From NCBI GenBank assembly GCA_947589385.1, contig CANPZW010000006.1:1-64000 (forward strand): DNA of 64,000 nt, read 5' to 3'. Both the position numbers and the translations under genes were made by a program. The DNA is from an uncultured Clostridia bacterium. GTDB taxonomy: Bacteria > Bacillota > Clostridia > Christensenellales > Borkfalkiaceae. Every line of letters starts with the position of its first letter. Position 1 is the stretch's first letter. The notes under the pieces are model-generated. The model was given only the letters and a program-made list of their open reading frames with translations, did not search any database and was not told the origin of the DNA. This document shows, piece after piece, positions 17,153 through 25,852 of the stretch.

Positions 17153-18031
17153 TTATTTTAGGTCGCGGGTAGCTATATTGTCCATATCGTCGTAAGCCTG
17201 GTTTTCGCCGCACATACCCCATATAAAGGTGTAATTGTGCGTGCCTACTCCGCTGTGAATGGACCAGCTGGGAGAAATCACCGCCTGCTCGTTATGCATT
17301 ATTATGTGACGGGTTTCCTGCGGCTGACCCATAAGGTGGATAACCGCCTCGTTTTCGGGAAGTTCGAAGTACATATACACTTCCATTCTTCTTTCGTGGG
17401 TGTGGCTGGGCAGGGTATTCCACGCCGAACCGTCCGCAATTTCCGTCATGCCCATGGCAAGCTGGCAACTTTCGCATACCCCGCCGATTATGAATTGGTT
17501 TATCGTGCGCTTGTTTATCGAGGACGAATCCCCCAAATGCCGTTGTATGCAATATTTCGTGCCCTCGGGCGGCTGAACGCCTTCCACGGGCTTGGTTATT
17601 TTGACGGTGGGATACGCCTTGTGCGCTGGACATGAATTTATATAGAATTTCGCGGGATTTTTGCCGTCGGCTGATGAAAATTCAATCTCTTTCGTGCCGA
17701 GCCCTATATATATTCCCTCTTTATGACCTATTTCCCATTTTTTACCGTCAAGCGTTATTACGCCCGCCCCGCCTATATTTATTACGCCCATCTCCCGCCT
17801 TTCAAGGAAATATGCCGTGGCGAGTTCCTTGCACGTGCCGAGCGAAAGGGTGGATTTAACGGGCATGGCGCCGCCCGCGATTATTCTGTCCTGGTGGGAA
17901 TAAGTCAACAGTATCTCGTCCTTTTCGAACAGCTTTTCAATTAAATATTTTTCCCGAAGTTCTTCCGTGCCGTAGCGTTTGGAATCGTCGGGATGATTTG
18001 AATATCTTACGTCGAATTTCAATTCTTTCAT
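17153..18031 (-). CDS. kduI: 5-keto-4-deoxyuronate isomerase (DKI isomerase)
   Basis: Interconverts 4-deoxy-L-threo-5-hexosulose uronate, released from unsaturated pectin oligomers, and 3-deoxy-D-glycero-2,5-hexodiulosonate. It is a cupin enzyme; the zinc ligands are in [17 protein letters not shown] (two His and a Glu) and [12 protein letters not shown]. The [12 protein letters not shown] segment is also typical. Length 292 is slightly above the 278 of E. coli KduI. The ribosome site is AAGGAG. The enzyme's partner, kduD, lies 8 kb away on the other strand. Confidence 0.95.
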   Translation of the reverse strand: MKELKFDVRYSNHPDDSKRYGTEELREKYLIEKLFEKDEILLTYSHQDRIIAGGAMPVKSTLSLGTCKELATAYFLERREMGVINIGGAGVITLDGKKWEIGHKEGIYIGLGTKEIEFSSADGKNPAKFYINSCPAHKAYPTVKITKPVEGVQPPEGTKYCIQRHLGDSSSINKRTINQFIIGGVCESCQLAMGMTEIADGSAWNTLPSHTHERRMEVYMYFELPENEAVIHLMGQPQETRHIIMHNEQAVISPSWSIHSGVGTHNYTFIWGMCGENQAYDDMDNIATRDLK

Positions 18032-18145
18032 TTCAACCGTTCTCCTTGTCTGTTTTTGATTTTATGTTAAATTTATGTTAAAGCTTCGCGGCTTTCTAAT
18101 ATAATTTCGGAATTAAACGAATTTCGTTCGCGGACGGCGGAAAAA

Positions 18146-18985
18146 TTATACGCTCTCCCATTTTTCCCTTATAAACCGTGTGCACGGGATAATATCGTCC
18201 CCCGTAGTGCCTTCGAGGACGAGCACAGCGTTTTCGTCGTACTCCTTTATTCTGCCGAGAATTTTTCCGAAATCGAACATTCCTTTCCCGGGCGCGACCT
18301 GCTTCAATTTTCCGTCCCCGAAAACGCAGTCCTTTATGTGAAAAACTTCGATTTTACCCTCGAAAGTTCTCAAACCCTCGTCGAGAATTTCAAGGTAATT
18401 TTGGTAGTTGCCGCCGTCGAGTAAGTTGTATATATCGAAAATTATCCGCACGTTGTGCGAATTTACTCCGTCGTAAGCGCGTTTCAAGGTTTTCACGTCG
18501 TAGCAGACGTGCCCCGCCGCGCCTTCCATTCCGACAATCGAGCCCACGCTTTCGGCATATGCGGCGAGGTCGCGGAAAGTTTCTATTACGGCGTCAAGTG
18601 CGCTTTCGGTGCGGTTTAAGGGATTATACGTCCATTTGTCGTCGTTGAAACTGCCTGTTTCGGAACCGACCACCGAACAGCCCAAAACGCGCGCATATTT
18701 AAGATAATCTTTGAAAATCTCCTTACAGCGGAAAACTTTTTCCCTGTCTGAATGGACGGGGTTGAAATAAGCGCCCACAAGCGCTACGGAAATGCCGCCG
18801 TTTTTAAACGTTTCACCGATACGTCTTGCGTTTTTTTCGTCTATTCCCCCCGGAATGTATTTGATTTCGTCTATAAATTTATACGGAACGAGCTGCACTG
18901 CGGAAACGCCGCAGGCTTTCAGTTTTTCGACCGCCGCCTCCGCCCCCTTTACGCCGAGGTCGTGCGTCCGAAATGCGATTTTCAT
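18146..18985 (-). CDS. Sugar phosphate isomerase/epimerase-like TIM-barrel protein
   Basis: Xylose-isomerase-like TIM barrel (AP endonuclease 2 superfamily). Metal-ligand candidates are VGMEGAAGHVCYD, RIIFDIYNLLDGGNYQNY and VFHIKDCVFGDG, where the Glu, Asp and His residues usually bind a divalent metal, and a late Glu occurs in LVLEGTTGDD. Substrate unknown. The ATG at 18985 (MKIAFRTHD) is preferred over the longer track start because AAAAGGA lies just before it. It sits between kdgK and kduI, so a role in uronate or deacetylated sugar interconversion is likely but unproved. Confidence 0.8.
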   Translation of the reverse strand: MKIAFRTHDLGVKGAEAAVEKLKACGVSAVQLVPYKFIDEIKYIPGGIDEKNARRIGETFKNGGISVALVGAYFNPVHSDREKVFRCKEIFKDYLKYARVLGCSVVGSETGSFNDDKWTYNPLNRTESALDAVIETFRDLAAYAESVGSIVGMEGAAGHVCYDVKTLKRAYDGVNSHNVRIIFDIYNLLDGGNYQNYLEILDEGLRTFEGKIEVFHIKDCVFGDGKLKQVAPGKGMFDFGKILGRIKEYDENAVLVLEGTTGDDIIPCTRFIREKWESV

Positions 18986-18997
18986 AAAATATCCTTT

Positions 18998-19031
18998 TCG
19001 CAACAGCCGTGCGGCGGCGCGGCTGTTGCGA
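18998..19031. repeat. Perfect 12-bp hairpin between kdgK and the isomerase gene
   Basis: tcgcaacagccg and its exact complement are separated by a GC-rich 10-base loop. No T tract follows on the minus strand; the hairpin instead ends directly before the ribosome site of the next gene. It is therefore more likely an mRNA processing or stability element, or a translational switch, than a terminator. Confidence 0.6.
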
Positions 19032-19095
19032 GGCTCAATGTCTTAATAATGTCTTATTTCTTTTCCGGGCAAAAATCCCTTTCGATATTCCCTTA

Positions 19096-20127
19096 TTACC
19101 TTTGAACGCGGCCCGAACCGTCACCGCCCGCCAAAGCTTCAACCTCTTTCCTTGTAACGAGGTTGAAGTCGCCCGGAATGGTGTGTTTCAATGCCGAAGC
19201 GGCTACGCCGAATTCCAAAGCCGCTTTCCAATCCTTTCCGTCGAGGAAGCCGCAGATAGTACCGCCCGCGAAGCTGTCGCCGCCGCCCACGCGGTCAACG
19301 ATAGGGCTTATGCGGTAGCTTTTGGAGTGATAAAATTCGCCCGTGGCGCCGTTGTATATGCACCCCGACCAGCCGTTATCGGAAGCCGAATGTGAAACGC
19401 GCAGCGATGAAATCGCGTACTTGAAATTAAAATCGCGGGTCATCTGCTCGAAAATCGACTTGTATCCTTCAAGTTCCAGCTCGCCGCTGGTTACGTTGGT
19501 TTTGCCCGGCTTATATCCGAGGACAAGTTCCGCGTCCTCTTCGTTGCCGATACACACGTCAACGTATTTCATAAGGTTTTTCATAACTTTCTGCGCCTTT
19601 TCGCTCGACCACAGTTTTTTACGGAAATTCAGGTCGCAGGAAACGGTCACGCCGTGTTTCCTCGCCGCTTTCAGCGCCTCTTCGGTCAGTTCAGCGGCGG
19701 AATCAGAAATTGCGGGAGTTATCCCCGTAAAATGAAACCAATCGGCGTCCGAGAATATGCCGTCGAAGTCGAAATCGGCAGCCGTAGCCGTGGATATCGA
19801 GGAATGTGCCCTGTCATAGACGACTTTTGAGGGACGCATAGCCGCGCCCGTTTCAAGATAGTATATGCCCAGCCTTTCGCCGCACCTTGCGATATGACGG
19901 GTTTCCACGCCGTACTTGCGCAAAGCCGCAACGGCGCACTCGCCTATCTCGTTGTCGGGAACGGCAGTTACAAATTCCGCCCTGTGCCCGTAATTCGCCA
20001 AGGAAACGGCTACGTTAGCCTCGCCGCCGCCGTAGTTTATGTCGAACTCGTCTGCTTGTATGAATTTTTCGTTGTTCGGAGTAGAAAGACGAAGCATAAT
20101 TTCGCCCATGGTGACAATCTTTTTCAT
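19096..20127 (-). CDS. kdgK: 2-keto-3-deoxygluconate kinase
   Basis: PfkB-family kinase that phosphorylates KDG to KDPG, the meeting point of the uxa and kdu branches. The family signatures are YGGGEANVAVSLANYG near residue 32 and DRVGGGDSFAGG near residue 282, the latter with the catalytic Asp. Residues DLNFRKKLW and GNEEDAELVLG are also usual in sugar kinases of this group. Length 343 fits. It is the first gene of the minus-strand pectin cluster. A KDPG aldolase, expected next, is not in the window. Confidence 0.92.
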   Translation of the reverse strand: MKKIVTMGEIMLRLSTPNNEKFIQADEFDINYGGGEANVAVSLANYGHRAEFVTAVPDNEIGECAVAALRKYGVETRHIARCGERLGIYYLETGAAMRPSKVVYDRAHSSISTATAADFDFDGIFSDADWFHFTGITPAISDSAAELTEEALKAARKHGVTVSCDLNFRKKLWSSEKAQKVMKNLMKYVDVCIGNEEDAELVLGYKPGKTNVTSGELELEGYKSIFEQMTRDFNFKYAISSLRVSHSASDNGWSGCIYNGATGEFYHSKSYRISPIVDRVGGGDSFAGGTICGFLDGKDWKAALEFGVAASALKHTIPGDFNLVTRKEVEALAGGDGSGRVQR

Positions 20128-20172
20128 ATATATTCCTCACTATTATGATTTTTTCTGTATTTTCAGATACGC

Positions 20173-20190
20173 CGAAGTCTGCTAAACCGC
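20173..20190. repeat. Small dyad in the kdgK leader
   Basis: gtctgc / gcagac with a 6-base loop lies 46 bases before the kdgK start, in the presumed 5' leader. Together with the divergent ADH promoter it makes up the 300-base divergent region 20128-20426. It could be an operator or leader hairpin; no known motif fits. Confidence 0.35.
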
Positions 20191-20365
20191 AGACAAACAA
20201 TGTTATATCAAAATACATTATAAAATAAAAATCAAGCCGTTTCTATGCACAAAACGGATAGATTTATACAAAATTAGGCAGTATCTTAACTTGTGTATAA
20301 GTGCTTTCGTTGTCCTGACTCGGGCGGATTTGAAAAAATTTTTAAAAAAGGTTTGGAAAGCGATA

Positions 20366-20395
20366 TTGACAGAAGCAGTCGAAACATAGTATAAT
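20366..20395 (+). promoter_or_regulatory. Consensus sigma-A promoter for the alcohol dehydrogenase gene
   Basis: TTGACA and TATAAT, both perfect, are separated by 18 bases, about 30 bases before the ATG at 20427. Confidence 0.8.
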
Positions 20396-20426
20396 ATAGT
20401 CAAAATTTGGTATTTTGGAGGAAAAA

Positions 20427-21590
20427 ATGAACGGATTTATCTACAACATACCGACAAAAGTGTACTTCGGTGACCACCTTAATATGCTTGCGCCCGAATT
20501 GAAGAAGTTCGGCAAACGCGTTTTGCTTACTTACGGCGGCGGCTCGATAAAGCAATCAGGACTTTACAACAGAATAGTCGGAGAAATCAAAAAGGCGGGG
20601 CTCGAACTGCACGAACTATCGGGAATAGAGCCCAACCCCCGCATAGAAAGCGTGCGCAGGGGCGTAAATATGTGCAAGAAAAACGAAATTGACGTAATCC
20701 TCGCCGTGGGCGGCGGTTCGGTTCTCGACGCCTCCAAATTCATGGCGGCGGGCGCGAAAGTTGACTTCGACCCCTGGCTGTTCCTCTCCGAAAAAAGACC
20801 CGTCAAAAAGGCTTTGCCCCTTATTACCGTACTTACCCTTTCGGCAACAGGCTCAGAAATGGACGGCGGGGGAGTAATAACTAATCTGAAAACCAACGAA
20901 AAGCTGGGCAGGGCGGACGATTTGCTGCGCCCCAAAGTATCCTTCCTTGACCCCGCGCTGACATATACGGTATCCAGATTCCAGACGGCGGCGGGCGCGG
21001 CGGACATACTTTCGCACATTATGGAAGAATATTTCACCACCGAACCCGACCTTTACATGCTTGACGGAATTATGGAAACGCTTATGAAAACCGTCATAAA
21101 GTATGCGCCCGTGGCTTTGGACGACCCCGAAAACGAAGAAGCGCGCGCAAACCTTATGTGGGCTTCGAGCTGGGCTATAAACGGATTTATTACGGGCGGC
21201 AAAACGCACGAATGGAGCGTCCACCCTATGGAACACGAGCTTTCAGCTTTCTATGACATAACCCACGGGCTGGGGCTTGCCATTCTGACCCCGCGCTGGC
21301 TTAAATACTGCCTGAATAAGAATACTATGCCGAGAATTTGCCAATTCGGTATCAACGTTCTTGGGATAAGTTCGCAGCTTGCCCCCGCGCTTGTCGCTAA
21401 ACGCGCGATAGACCAGCTTTCCGACTTCCTGTTCAAGACATTGAAATTAGACAGAACGCTTACCGAAATAGGCATAGGCGACAAAGACTTCAAACAGATG
21501 GCGCAGAAAGCCACCCGCGGCGGAGTTATCGAAGGATTTATCCCCCTTAACGCGGACGACGTTGAAAAAATTTACGAAATGTGTCTTTGA
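20427..21590 (+). CDS. Iron-containing alcohol dehydrogenase (butanol dehydrogenase/YqhD group)
   Basis: Group III metal-dependent alcohol dehydrogenase reducing aldehydes with NAD(P)H. The nucleotide-binding region contains LLTYGGGSIKQSG and the conserved VGGGSVLDASK. Metal ligands are expected at Asp and His of AAGAADILSHIMEEYF and the His residues of HPMEHELSAFYDITHGLGLA. At 387 residues it is full length. The ATG at 20427 follows TTTGGAGG; the track start 12 bases earlier is a TTG inside the ribosome site. It is transcribed divergently from kdgK and ends in a strong hairpin. Its substrate in pectin or side-chain sugar catabolism is not evident; it may act on lactaldehyde or another fermentative aldehyde. 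Confidence 0.9.
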   Translation: MNGFIYNIPTKVYFGDHLNMLAPELKKFGKRVLLTYGGGSIKQSGLYNRIVGEIKKAGLELHELSGIEPNPRIESVRRGVNMCKKNEIDVILAVGGGSVLDASKFMAAGAKVDFDPWLFLSEKRPVKKALPLITVLTLSATGSEMDGGGVITNLKTNEKLGRADDLLRPKVSFLDPALTYTVSRFQTAAGAADILSHIMEEYFTTEPDLYMLDGIMETLMKTVIKYAPVALDDPENEEARANLMWASSWAINGFITGGKTHEWSVHPMEHELSAFYDITHGLGLAILTPRWLKYCLNKNTMPRICQFGINVLGISSQLAPALVAKRAIDQLSDFLFKTLKLDRTLTEIGIGDKDFKQMAQKATRGGVIEGFIPLNADDVEKIYEMCL

Positions 21591-21608
21591 TGTAATTCCA
21601 TCGGACAT

Positions 21609-21650
21609 AAGCCCCCGAAGCGCAAAAATTGCGCTTCGGGGGCTTTATAA
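21609..21650 (+). terminator. Terminator after the alcohol dehydrogenase gene
   Basis: A perfect 17-bp stem (aagcccccgaagcgcaa) with a 3-base loop sits 19 bases past the stop; the trailing U tract is short (ttataat). Confidence 0.8.
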
Positions 21651-21817
21651 TCCATACCTATTATAGGCTATATATAGACCTACTCTTTTTGAATTGCAAT
21701 GCAGGCTATTTTGTTCGGTCAAATTTTATAAAAGTATTGAAAAAAAGGTCGCAAGGTGATAAAATATTAGTCGGTGGCGGTTTTACGCCGATATACGAAA
21801 GAACTTTCAGGTGAACT

Positions 21818-23320
21818 ATGCAATACGAAAATCCCGTTTTATTTTCAGACTATTCCGACCCCGACGTAATCAGAGTGGGCGGCGACTTTTATATGGTGGC
21901 GTCCTCCTTCAACCATGTGCCGGGCGTGCCCGTCCTCCATTCGAAGAATCTTGTGGAATGGGAACTTATAAACTACGTATTGCCGCAAATACCCTTCGAA
22001 CGCTTCGATAAGGTCCGTCACGGCGAAGGCGCGTGGGCGCCTTCCCTGCGCTTTCACGACGGAAAATTCTACTGCCTTATACCCTTTCCCGACGAAGGCA
22101 TTTTCGTATCCGAAACGGACGACCCGTACGGGAAATGGTCGCTTATACGCCCGCTTCTCGTAGGCAAGGGCTTCGAAGACCCCTGCCCCATATGGGCGCA
22201 CGGCAAATGTTTTGTGGCGTTCGCTTTCGCCAAAAGCCGCATAGGCTTCAATTCGCGCATTGCCGTTTTCGAAACCGATTCCGAATTGAAAACTCCCGCT
22301 GACAAATACGCCTACGTGTATAACGGGCACGACCACAACCCCTGCATAGAAGGTCCGAAATTTTACAGACGGGGCAAATATTTTTACATTCTCGCGCCCG
22401 CGGGCGGCGTTTCTTCGGGCTGGCAGACTGCGCTGCGTTCGGAAAAAATTTACGGTCCTTACGAAAGCAAAATAATTATGACGCAGGGCGGAACGGATAT
22501 AAACGGTCCTCACCAGGGCGCGCTTATAGACCTCGACGACGACGGCAGAAAATGGGCGTTTATGCATTTTCGGGATATGGGCGCGTACGGCAGGACGACG
22601 TATTTACAGCCCGTGCAATGGATAAACGATTGGCCCCTTTGCGGCGAACTCGACGACGACAATTTGCCGGGGCATCCCGTGCGTTTCGGGGAATATCCCG
22701 TGAATTTACAGACGGGATATACGATAGACCCCAACGACGAATTTGAGGGCGACAGGCTTTCGCTTAAATGGCAGACGCCCGCCAACCCCGCGGAGGGCTG
22801 GTATTCCTTTAAAAAGGGCTTGAAATTGAACTGCGTTTATTATGACAAAAACGCCCTGTCCGACTTGCCGCAGCTTATAATGCAGAAGGTCTGTTACGCG
22901 AATTTTTCAATAAAATGCAAGTGCAGGCTTAATCTTTTAAACGACGGCGACGAAGTAGGACTGACCGTGTTCGGCAAGGAATATTCGTACATATGCGTAG
23001 TGCGCGCGGAAGGACAAAATTACCTTGAAATAAGAAAGGGCGAAATCGGCGGCGAAGAGGACGAAACGCTTTGCCGCAGCCAGCCCTACGACGACAGATA
23101 CGTAACATTCCAGATAACCGCGAAATTCGAGAACCCGTACAGCCTTGTAATAAAATACACCTTCGGCGGAAGCGCGTTCACGCGGAAATTTTATGCCGCC
23201 CCGGGGGTATGGACGGGCGCGAAACTCGGAATATACGCGCGTTCGGGCGTTCAGTCGGACGGATACGGAATATTTAAATTCTTCCGCGTCACATGCACCG
23301 ACAACAGGGTGAAGAAATAA
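21818..23320 (+). CDS. Glycoside hydrolase family 43 (beta-xylosidase / arabinofuranosidase)
   Basis: Five-bladed propeller glycosidase acting on arabinose- or xylose-containing side chains. The catalytic trio can be read: Asp in SDYSDPDVIRVG near the N-terminus, Asp in GFEDPCPIW as pKa modulator, and Glu in PCIEGPKFYRRG as acid. The C-terminal 190 residues form a beta-sandwich of the type joined to GH43 (MQKVCYANFSIKCKCRL region). No signal peptide, so it should process imported oligosaccharides in the cytoplasm. Length 500. The ribosome site is weak. It heads a four- or five-gene plus-strand group with MATE, deacetylase and kduD. Confidence 0.9.
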   Translation: MQYENPVLFSDYSDPDVIRVGGDFYMVASSFNHVPGVPVLHSKNLVEWELINYVLPQIPFERFDKVRHGEGAWAPSLRFHDGKFYCLIPFPDEGIFVSETDDPYGKWSLIRPLLVGKGFEDPCPIWAHGKCFVAFAFAKSRIGFNSRIAVFETDSELKTPADKYAYVYNGHDHNPCIEGPKFYRRGKYFYILAPAGGVSSGWQTALRSEKIYGPYESKIIMTQGGTDINGPHQGALIDLDDDGRKWAFMHFRDMGAYGRTTYLQPVQWINDWPLCGELDDDNLPGHPVRFGEYPVNLQTGYTIDPNDEFEGDRLSLKWQTPANPAEGWYSFKKGLKLNCVYYDKNALSDLPQLIMQKVCYANFSIKCKCRLNLLNDGDEVGLTVFGKEYSYICVVRAEGQNYLEIRKGEIGGEEDETLCRSQPYDDRYVTFQITAKFENPYSLVIKYTFGGSAFTRKFYAAPGVWTGAKLGIYARSGVQSDGYGIFKFFRVTCTDNRVKK

Positions 23321-23350
23321 GCGGCAAAGCCGCGTTTTAAAGGAGAAAAA

Positions 23351-24931
23351 TTGTCAACCGCAAAGGAACGGAAAGTTAAATATACCCTTTTTACGGGCAA
23401 AGCGCTGTTTTTGCTTATTGCTCCGATTGTGGCGGAGTCCGCTCTTTCCATGTCTTTGGGGCTTGTCGATTCCTTTATGGTAAAGGATATAGGCAACCTC
23501 GGCAAGGCGATGGGCGCGGTTTCAAACGTGGACCAAATTTCCAACCTGATAATTCAGCTTTTTACTGCGTTCGGCGCGGGCGGCGCGATACTTACTTCGC
23601 AATACCTCGGCGCGGGCAGAGAAGCCGACGCAAACAAATCGGCAAAACAACTTTTCGTGCTGATGCTTTCGCTGTCGCTTGCGGTTATGACGGTTTGCCT
23701 TGCGTTTAACCACGGTATTATAAACCTGTTTTTCGGGGATATGGACGGAGAATATCTGTCGCACGCATACACGTACTTTTATTTTATGGCGGCAAGCTAC
23801 CCCTTCCTCGCGATTTTCAACTCCTGCGCTGCGCTTCTCCGCGCACAGCGCAAAAGCATGAATACTATGCTTTCGGGCGCAATCAGCTTTCTTATCAATG
23901 TGGCGTTCAACTCCCTTTTCATCTATGTATTGAAATGGGGAATCGCAGGCGCTGCGGCGGCGACGCTTATTGCCCGTATCTTTCCCGCCGTGTTCTGCTT
24001 TATATTGCTTTCGAATAAAAAGAATACGGTCAGCATAAAACTGTTCGAAAAATTCCGCTTCAACGGCGGAATGTTGAAAAATATAGCTAAACTCGGCGTG
24101 CCGAGCGGCATAGAAAACAGTCTTTTCCAGCTTGGAAAACTTATGACGGCTTCTTTTATAGCCATTTCGGTATATAAGGTATTCCTTGACGGAAATCCCC
24201 TTAACACAGCCGACGTAAACATAACTAATTTCCACGTGACCGCCAACTCCATAGCGATGAATATCAACTCCATTTCATCTATCGTGGGCAACGGCATAAA
24301 CACTTCCATTTTAACTGTTATAGGGCAGGCTGTCGGGCGCGGCAACATAAATCAGGTAAAGTTTTACATAAGACGTATGCTGCTTATTTCCTATATAGGC
24401 AACGCGTGTTGCGTTGCGTTCGCCATGGGAATGTCGCCCGTACTGATAGGAGTTTTCGGCAGCAACATAACCCCTGAAACCGCGAGGATAGCGCAGAACT
24501 GCCTGTGGCTGTGCCTTACGGCGCAGTTTATAACCTACCCCCTTTCTTTCGGGCTACCCGCCGTTTTAAAGGCGACAAGCGACGTAAAATACGTTATGGT
24601 CGCGGCGATTATGTCCATGCTTATCTTCCGCGTAGGACTTTGTTTCGTACTGACGACCGACCGCCTTCCTTTTCAACTCGGGGCGTTGGGCTTATGGACG
24701 GGAATGGTCGCCGATTGGTGTGTGCGCTCCTTGTTGTTCGGCGGCAGGGTGCTTTCAGGCAGATGGAAAAAGTCTTCGGGTATGCTTGACGGGAAAGCAG
24801 TAAGAACGGACGAAACGTCGGGGATTACGGAAAATACACCACCGAACGAAGAAAGCAGTGACGAGCAATCCTGCGGCGTTGAAAACGCGCAAGAAAACGC
24901 GAAAAAAGAGAGTCCTGGCGAGGAGAATTGA
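23351..24931 (+). CDS. MATE-family efflux transporter
   Basis: Multidrug and toxin extrusion (NorM/DinF-like) antiporter with about 12 membrane helices, e.g. LFLLIAPIVAESALSMSLGL and FAMGMSPVLIGVFGSN. The start is TTG at 23351, set by the AAAGGAG eight bases upstream; no ATG fits. The last 55 residues form a hydrophilic, Glu/Ser/Asn-rich tail, unusual for MATE proteins, that is probably cytoplasmic. It lies 30 bases after GH43 and 2 bases before the deacetylase, so it is in one operon. Export of a toxic by-product or of a sugar is possible; the substrate is unknown. Confidence 0.88.
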   Translation: MSTAKERKVKYTLFTGKALFLLIAPIVAESALSMSLGLVDSFMVKDIGNLGKAMGAVSNVDQISNLIIQLFTAFGAGGAILTSQYLGAGREADANKSAKQLFVLMLSLSLAVMTVCLAFNHGIINLFFGDMDGEYLSHAYTYFYFMAASYPFLAIFNSCAALLRAQRKSMNTMLSGAISFLINVAFNSLFIYVLKWGIAGAAAATLIARIFPAVFCFILLSNKKNTVSIKLFEKFRFNGGMLKNIAKLGVPSGIENSLFQLGKLMTASFIAISVYKVFLDGNPLNTADVNITNFHVTANSIAMNINSISSIVGNGINTSILTVIGQAVGRGNINQVKFYIRRMLLISYIGNACCVAFAMGMSPVLIGVFGSNITPETARIAQNCLWLCLTAQFITYPLSFGLPAVLKATSDVKYVMVAAIMSMLIFRVGLCFVLTTDRLPFQLGALGLWTGMVADWCVRSLLFGGRVLSGRWKKSSGMLDGKAVRTDETSGITENTPPNEESSDEQSCGVENAQENAKKESPGEEN

Positions 24932-24933
24932 AT

Positions 24934-25785
24934 ATGTTTATGCAGATGTGCGAGGAAAAATATTTGCGCTTTCCCGAAGGAAAGTGCAAGGCGGTAACTT
25001 TCAGCTACGACGACGGGGTCAAAGCCGACGCGCGGCTTCTGGAAATTCTGAATAAATACGGCTTGAAGGGCACGTTCAACCTAAACAGCCTTTTGTTCGG
25101 CTGCGAATGGCGTCACAACCGTATGAGCGAGGAGCAGACGTACGAATTGTTTAAGGGGCAGCCGCACGAAATCGCCCTGCACGGCGCACGGCACGTCTTT
25201 TTAGACAAAATACCTCTGCCCGAAGCGGTCAACGAAATCGTGCAGAACCGCCTGTATCTTGAAAACAAATTCGGCAGGATAGTGCGCGGAATGGCTTATG
25301 CCTATAACGCATATACGGAGGAAATTATAAAGGTTTTGCCCGCGCTGGGGGTCGTATATGCGCGCACCACGGACGATACGCACGCCTTTACTCTTCCCTC
25401 GGACTTTTTAAAATGGAGACCTACCGTACACCACCGTTCGCCCGAATTTACGGAGCTTGCAAAACAATTTCTGTCGTCGAATCCCGAAAACCAGCTTAAA
25501 CACCGCGAAAGTCTTTTGTTTTATCTTTGGGGGCACAGCTACGAATTTGACGACGACGGAAATTGGAACGTAATTGAGGATTTCGCAAAGGCGGTATCGG
25601 CGGACGACGGCGTTTGGAGAGCGACGAATATGGAAATTTACGAATACGTAACCGCCTATCGCTCCCTTTCTTTTTCACTGGACGGCGAAAAAGTTTATAA
25701 CCCTTCCGCATTAACCGTATGGCTGGAACTCCGCGGGAAAACATATAAAATAGAACCCGCGCAAACGCTTCAATTCGACAAATAA
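24934..25785 (+). CDS. Polysaccharide deacetylase-like protein (CE4/NodB fold variant)
   Basis: Probably removes acetyl or N-acetyl groups from a carbohydrate. The NodB motif 1 is present as AVTFSYDDG (Asp-Asp for base and metal) and motif 2 as ALHGARHVF (His-x3-His, metal ligands). LWGHSYEF near residue 200 may supply the late His. The usual RxxPY motif 3 is replaced (RGMAYAYNAY). It has no signal peptide, so it would act inside the cell on imported, acetylated pectin fragments, an inference from the operon. The start at ATG 24934 leaves 8 bases after AGGAG; the TTG at 24928 is too close to it. The C-terminal 60 residues look like a small beta domain. Confidence 0.78.
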   Translation: MFMQMCEEKYLRFPEGKCKAVTFSYDDGVKADARLLEILNKYGLKGTFNLNSLLFGCEWRHNRMSEEQTYELFKGQPHEIALHGARHVFLDKIPLPEAVNEIVQNRLYLENKFGRIVRGMAYAYNAYTEEIIKVLPALGVVYARTTDDTHAFTLPSDFLKWRPTVHHRSPEFTELAKQFLSSNPENQLKHRESLLFYLWGHSYEFDDDGNWNVIEDFAKAVSADDGVWRATNMEIYEYVTAYRSLSFSLDGEKVYNPSALTVWLELRGKTYKIEPAQTLQFDK

Positions 25786-25799
25786 TTTGAATACCGCAC

Positions 25800-25828
25800 T
25801 TGAAAAAGCTTATTCAATGTGTTATTAT
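25800..25828 (+). promoter_or_regulatory. kduD promoter with overlapping palindrome
   Basis: TTGAAA, 17-base spacer, TATTAT, 25 bases before the kduD ATG. The near-palindrome ttgaaaaagcttattcaa at 25800-25817 covers the -35 box, which makes it a candidate operator for a uronate-responsive regulator. Confidence 0.6.
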
Positions 25829-25852
25829 TAAAAAAAATCGGAGGAAATAACT

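Noticed and set aside
20340-20371. Possible cre site upstream of the alcohol dehydrogenase gene
   Set aside because: ttggaaagcgatattgaca has the CG one base out of register with the cre consensus.
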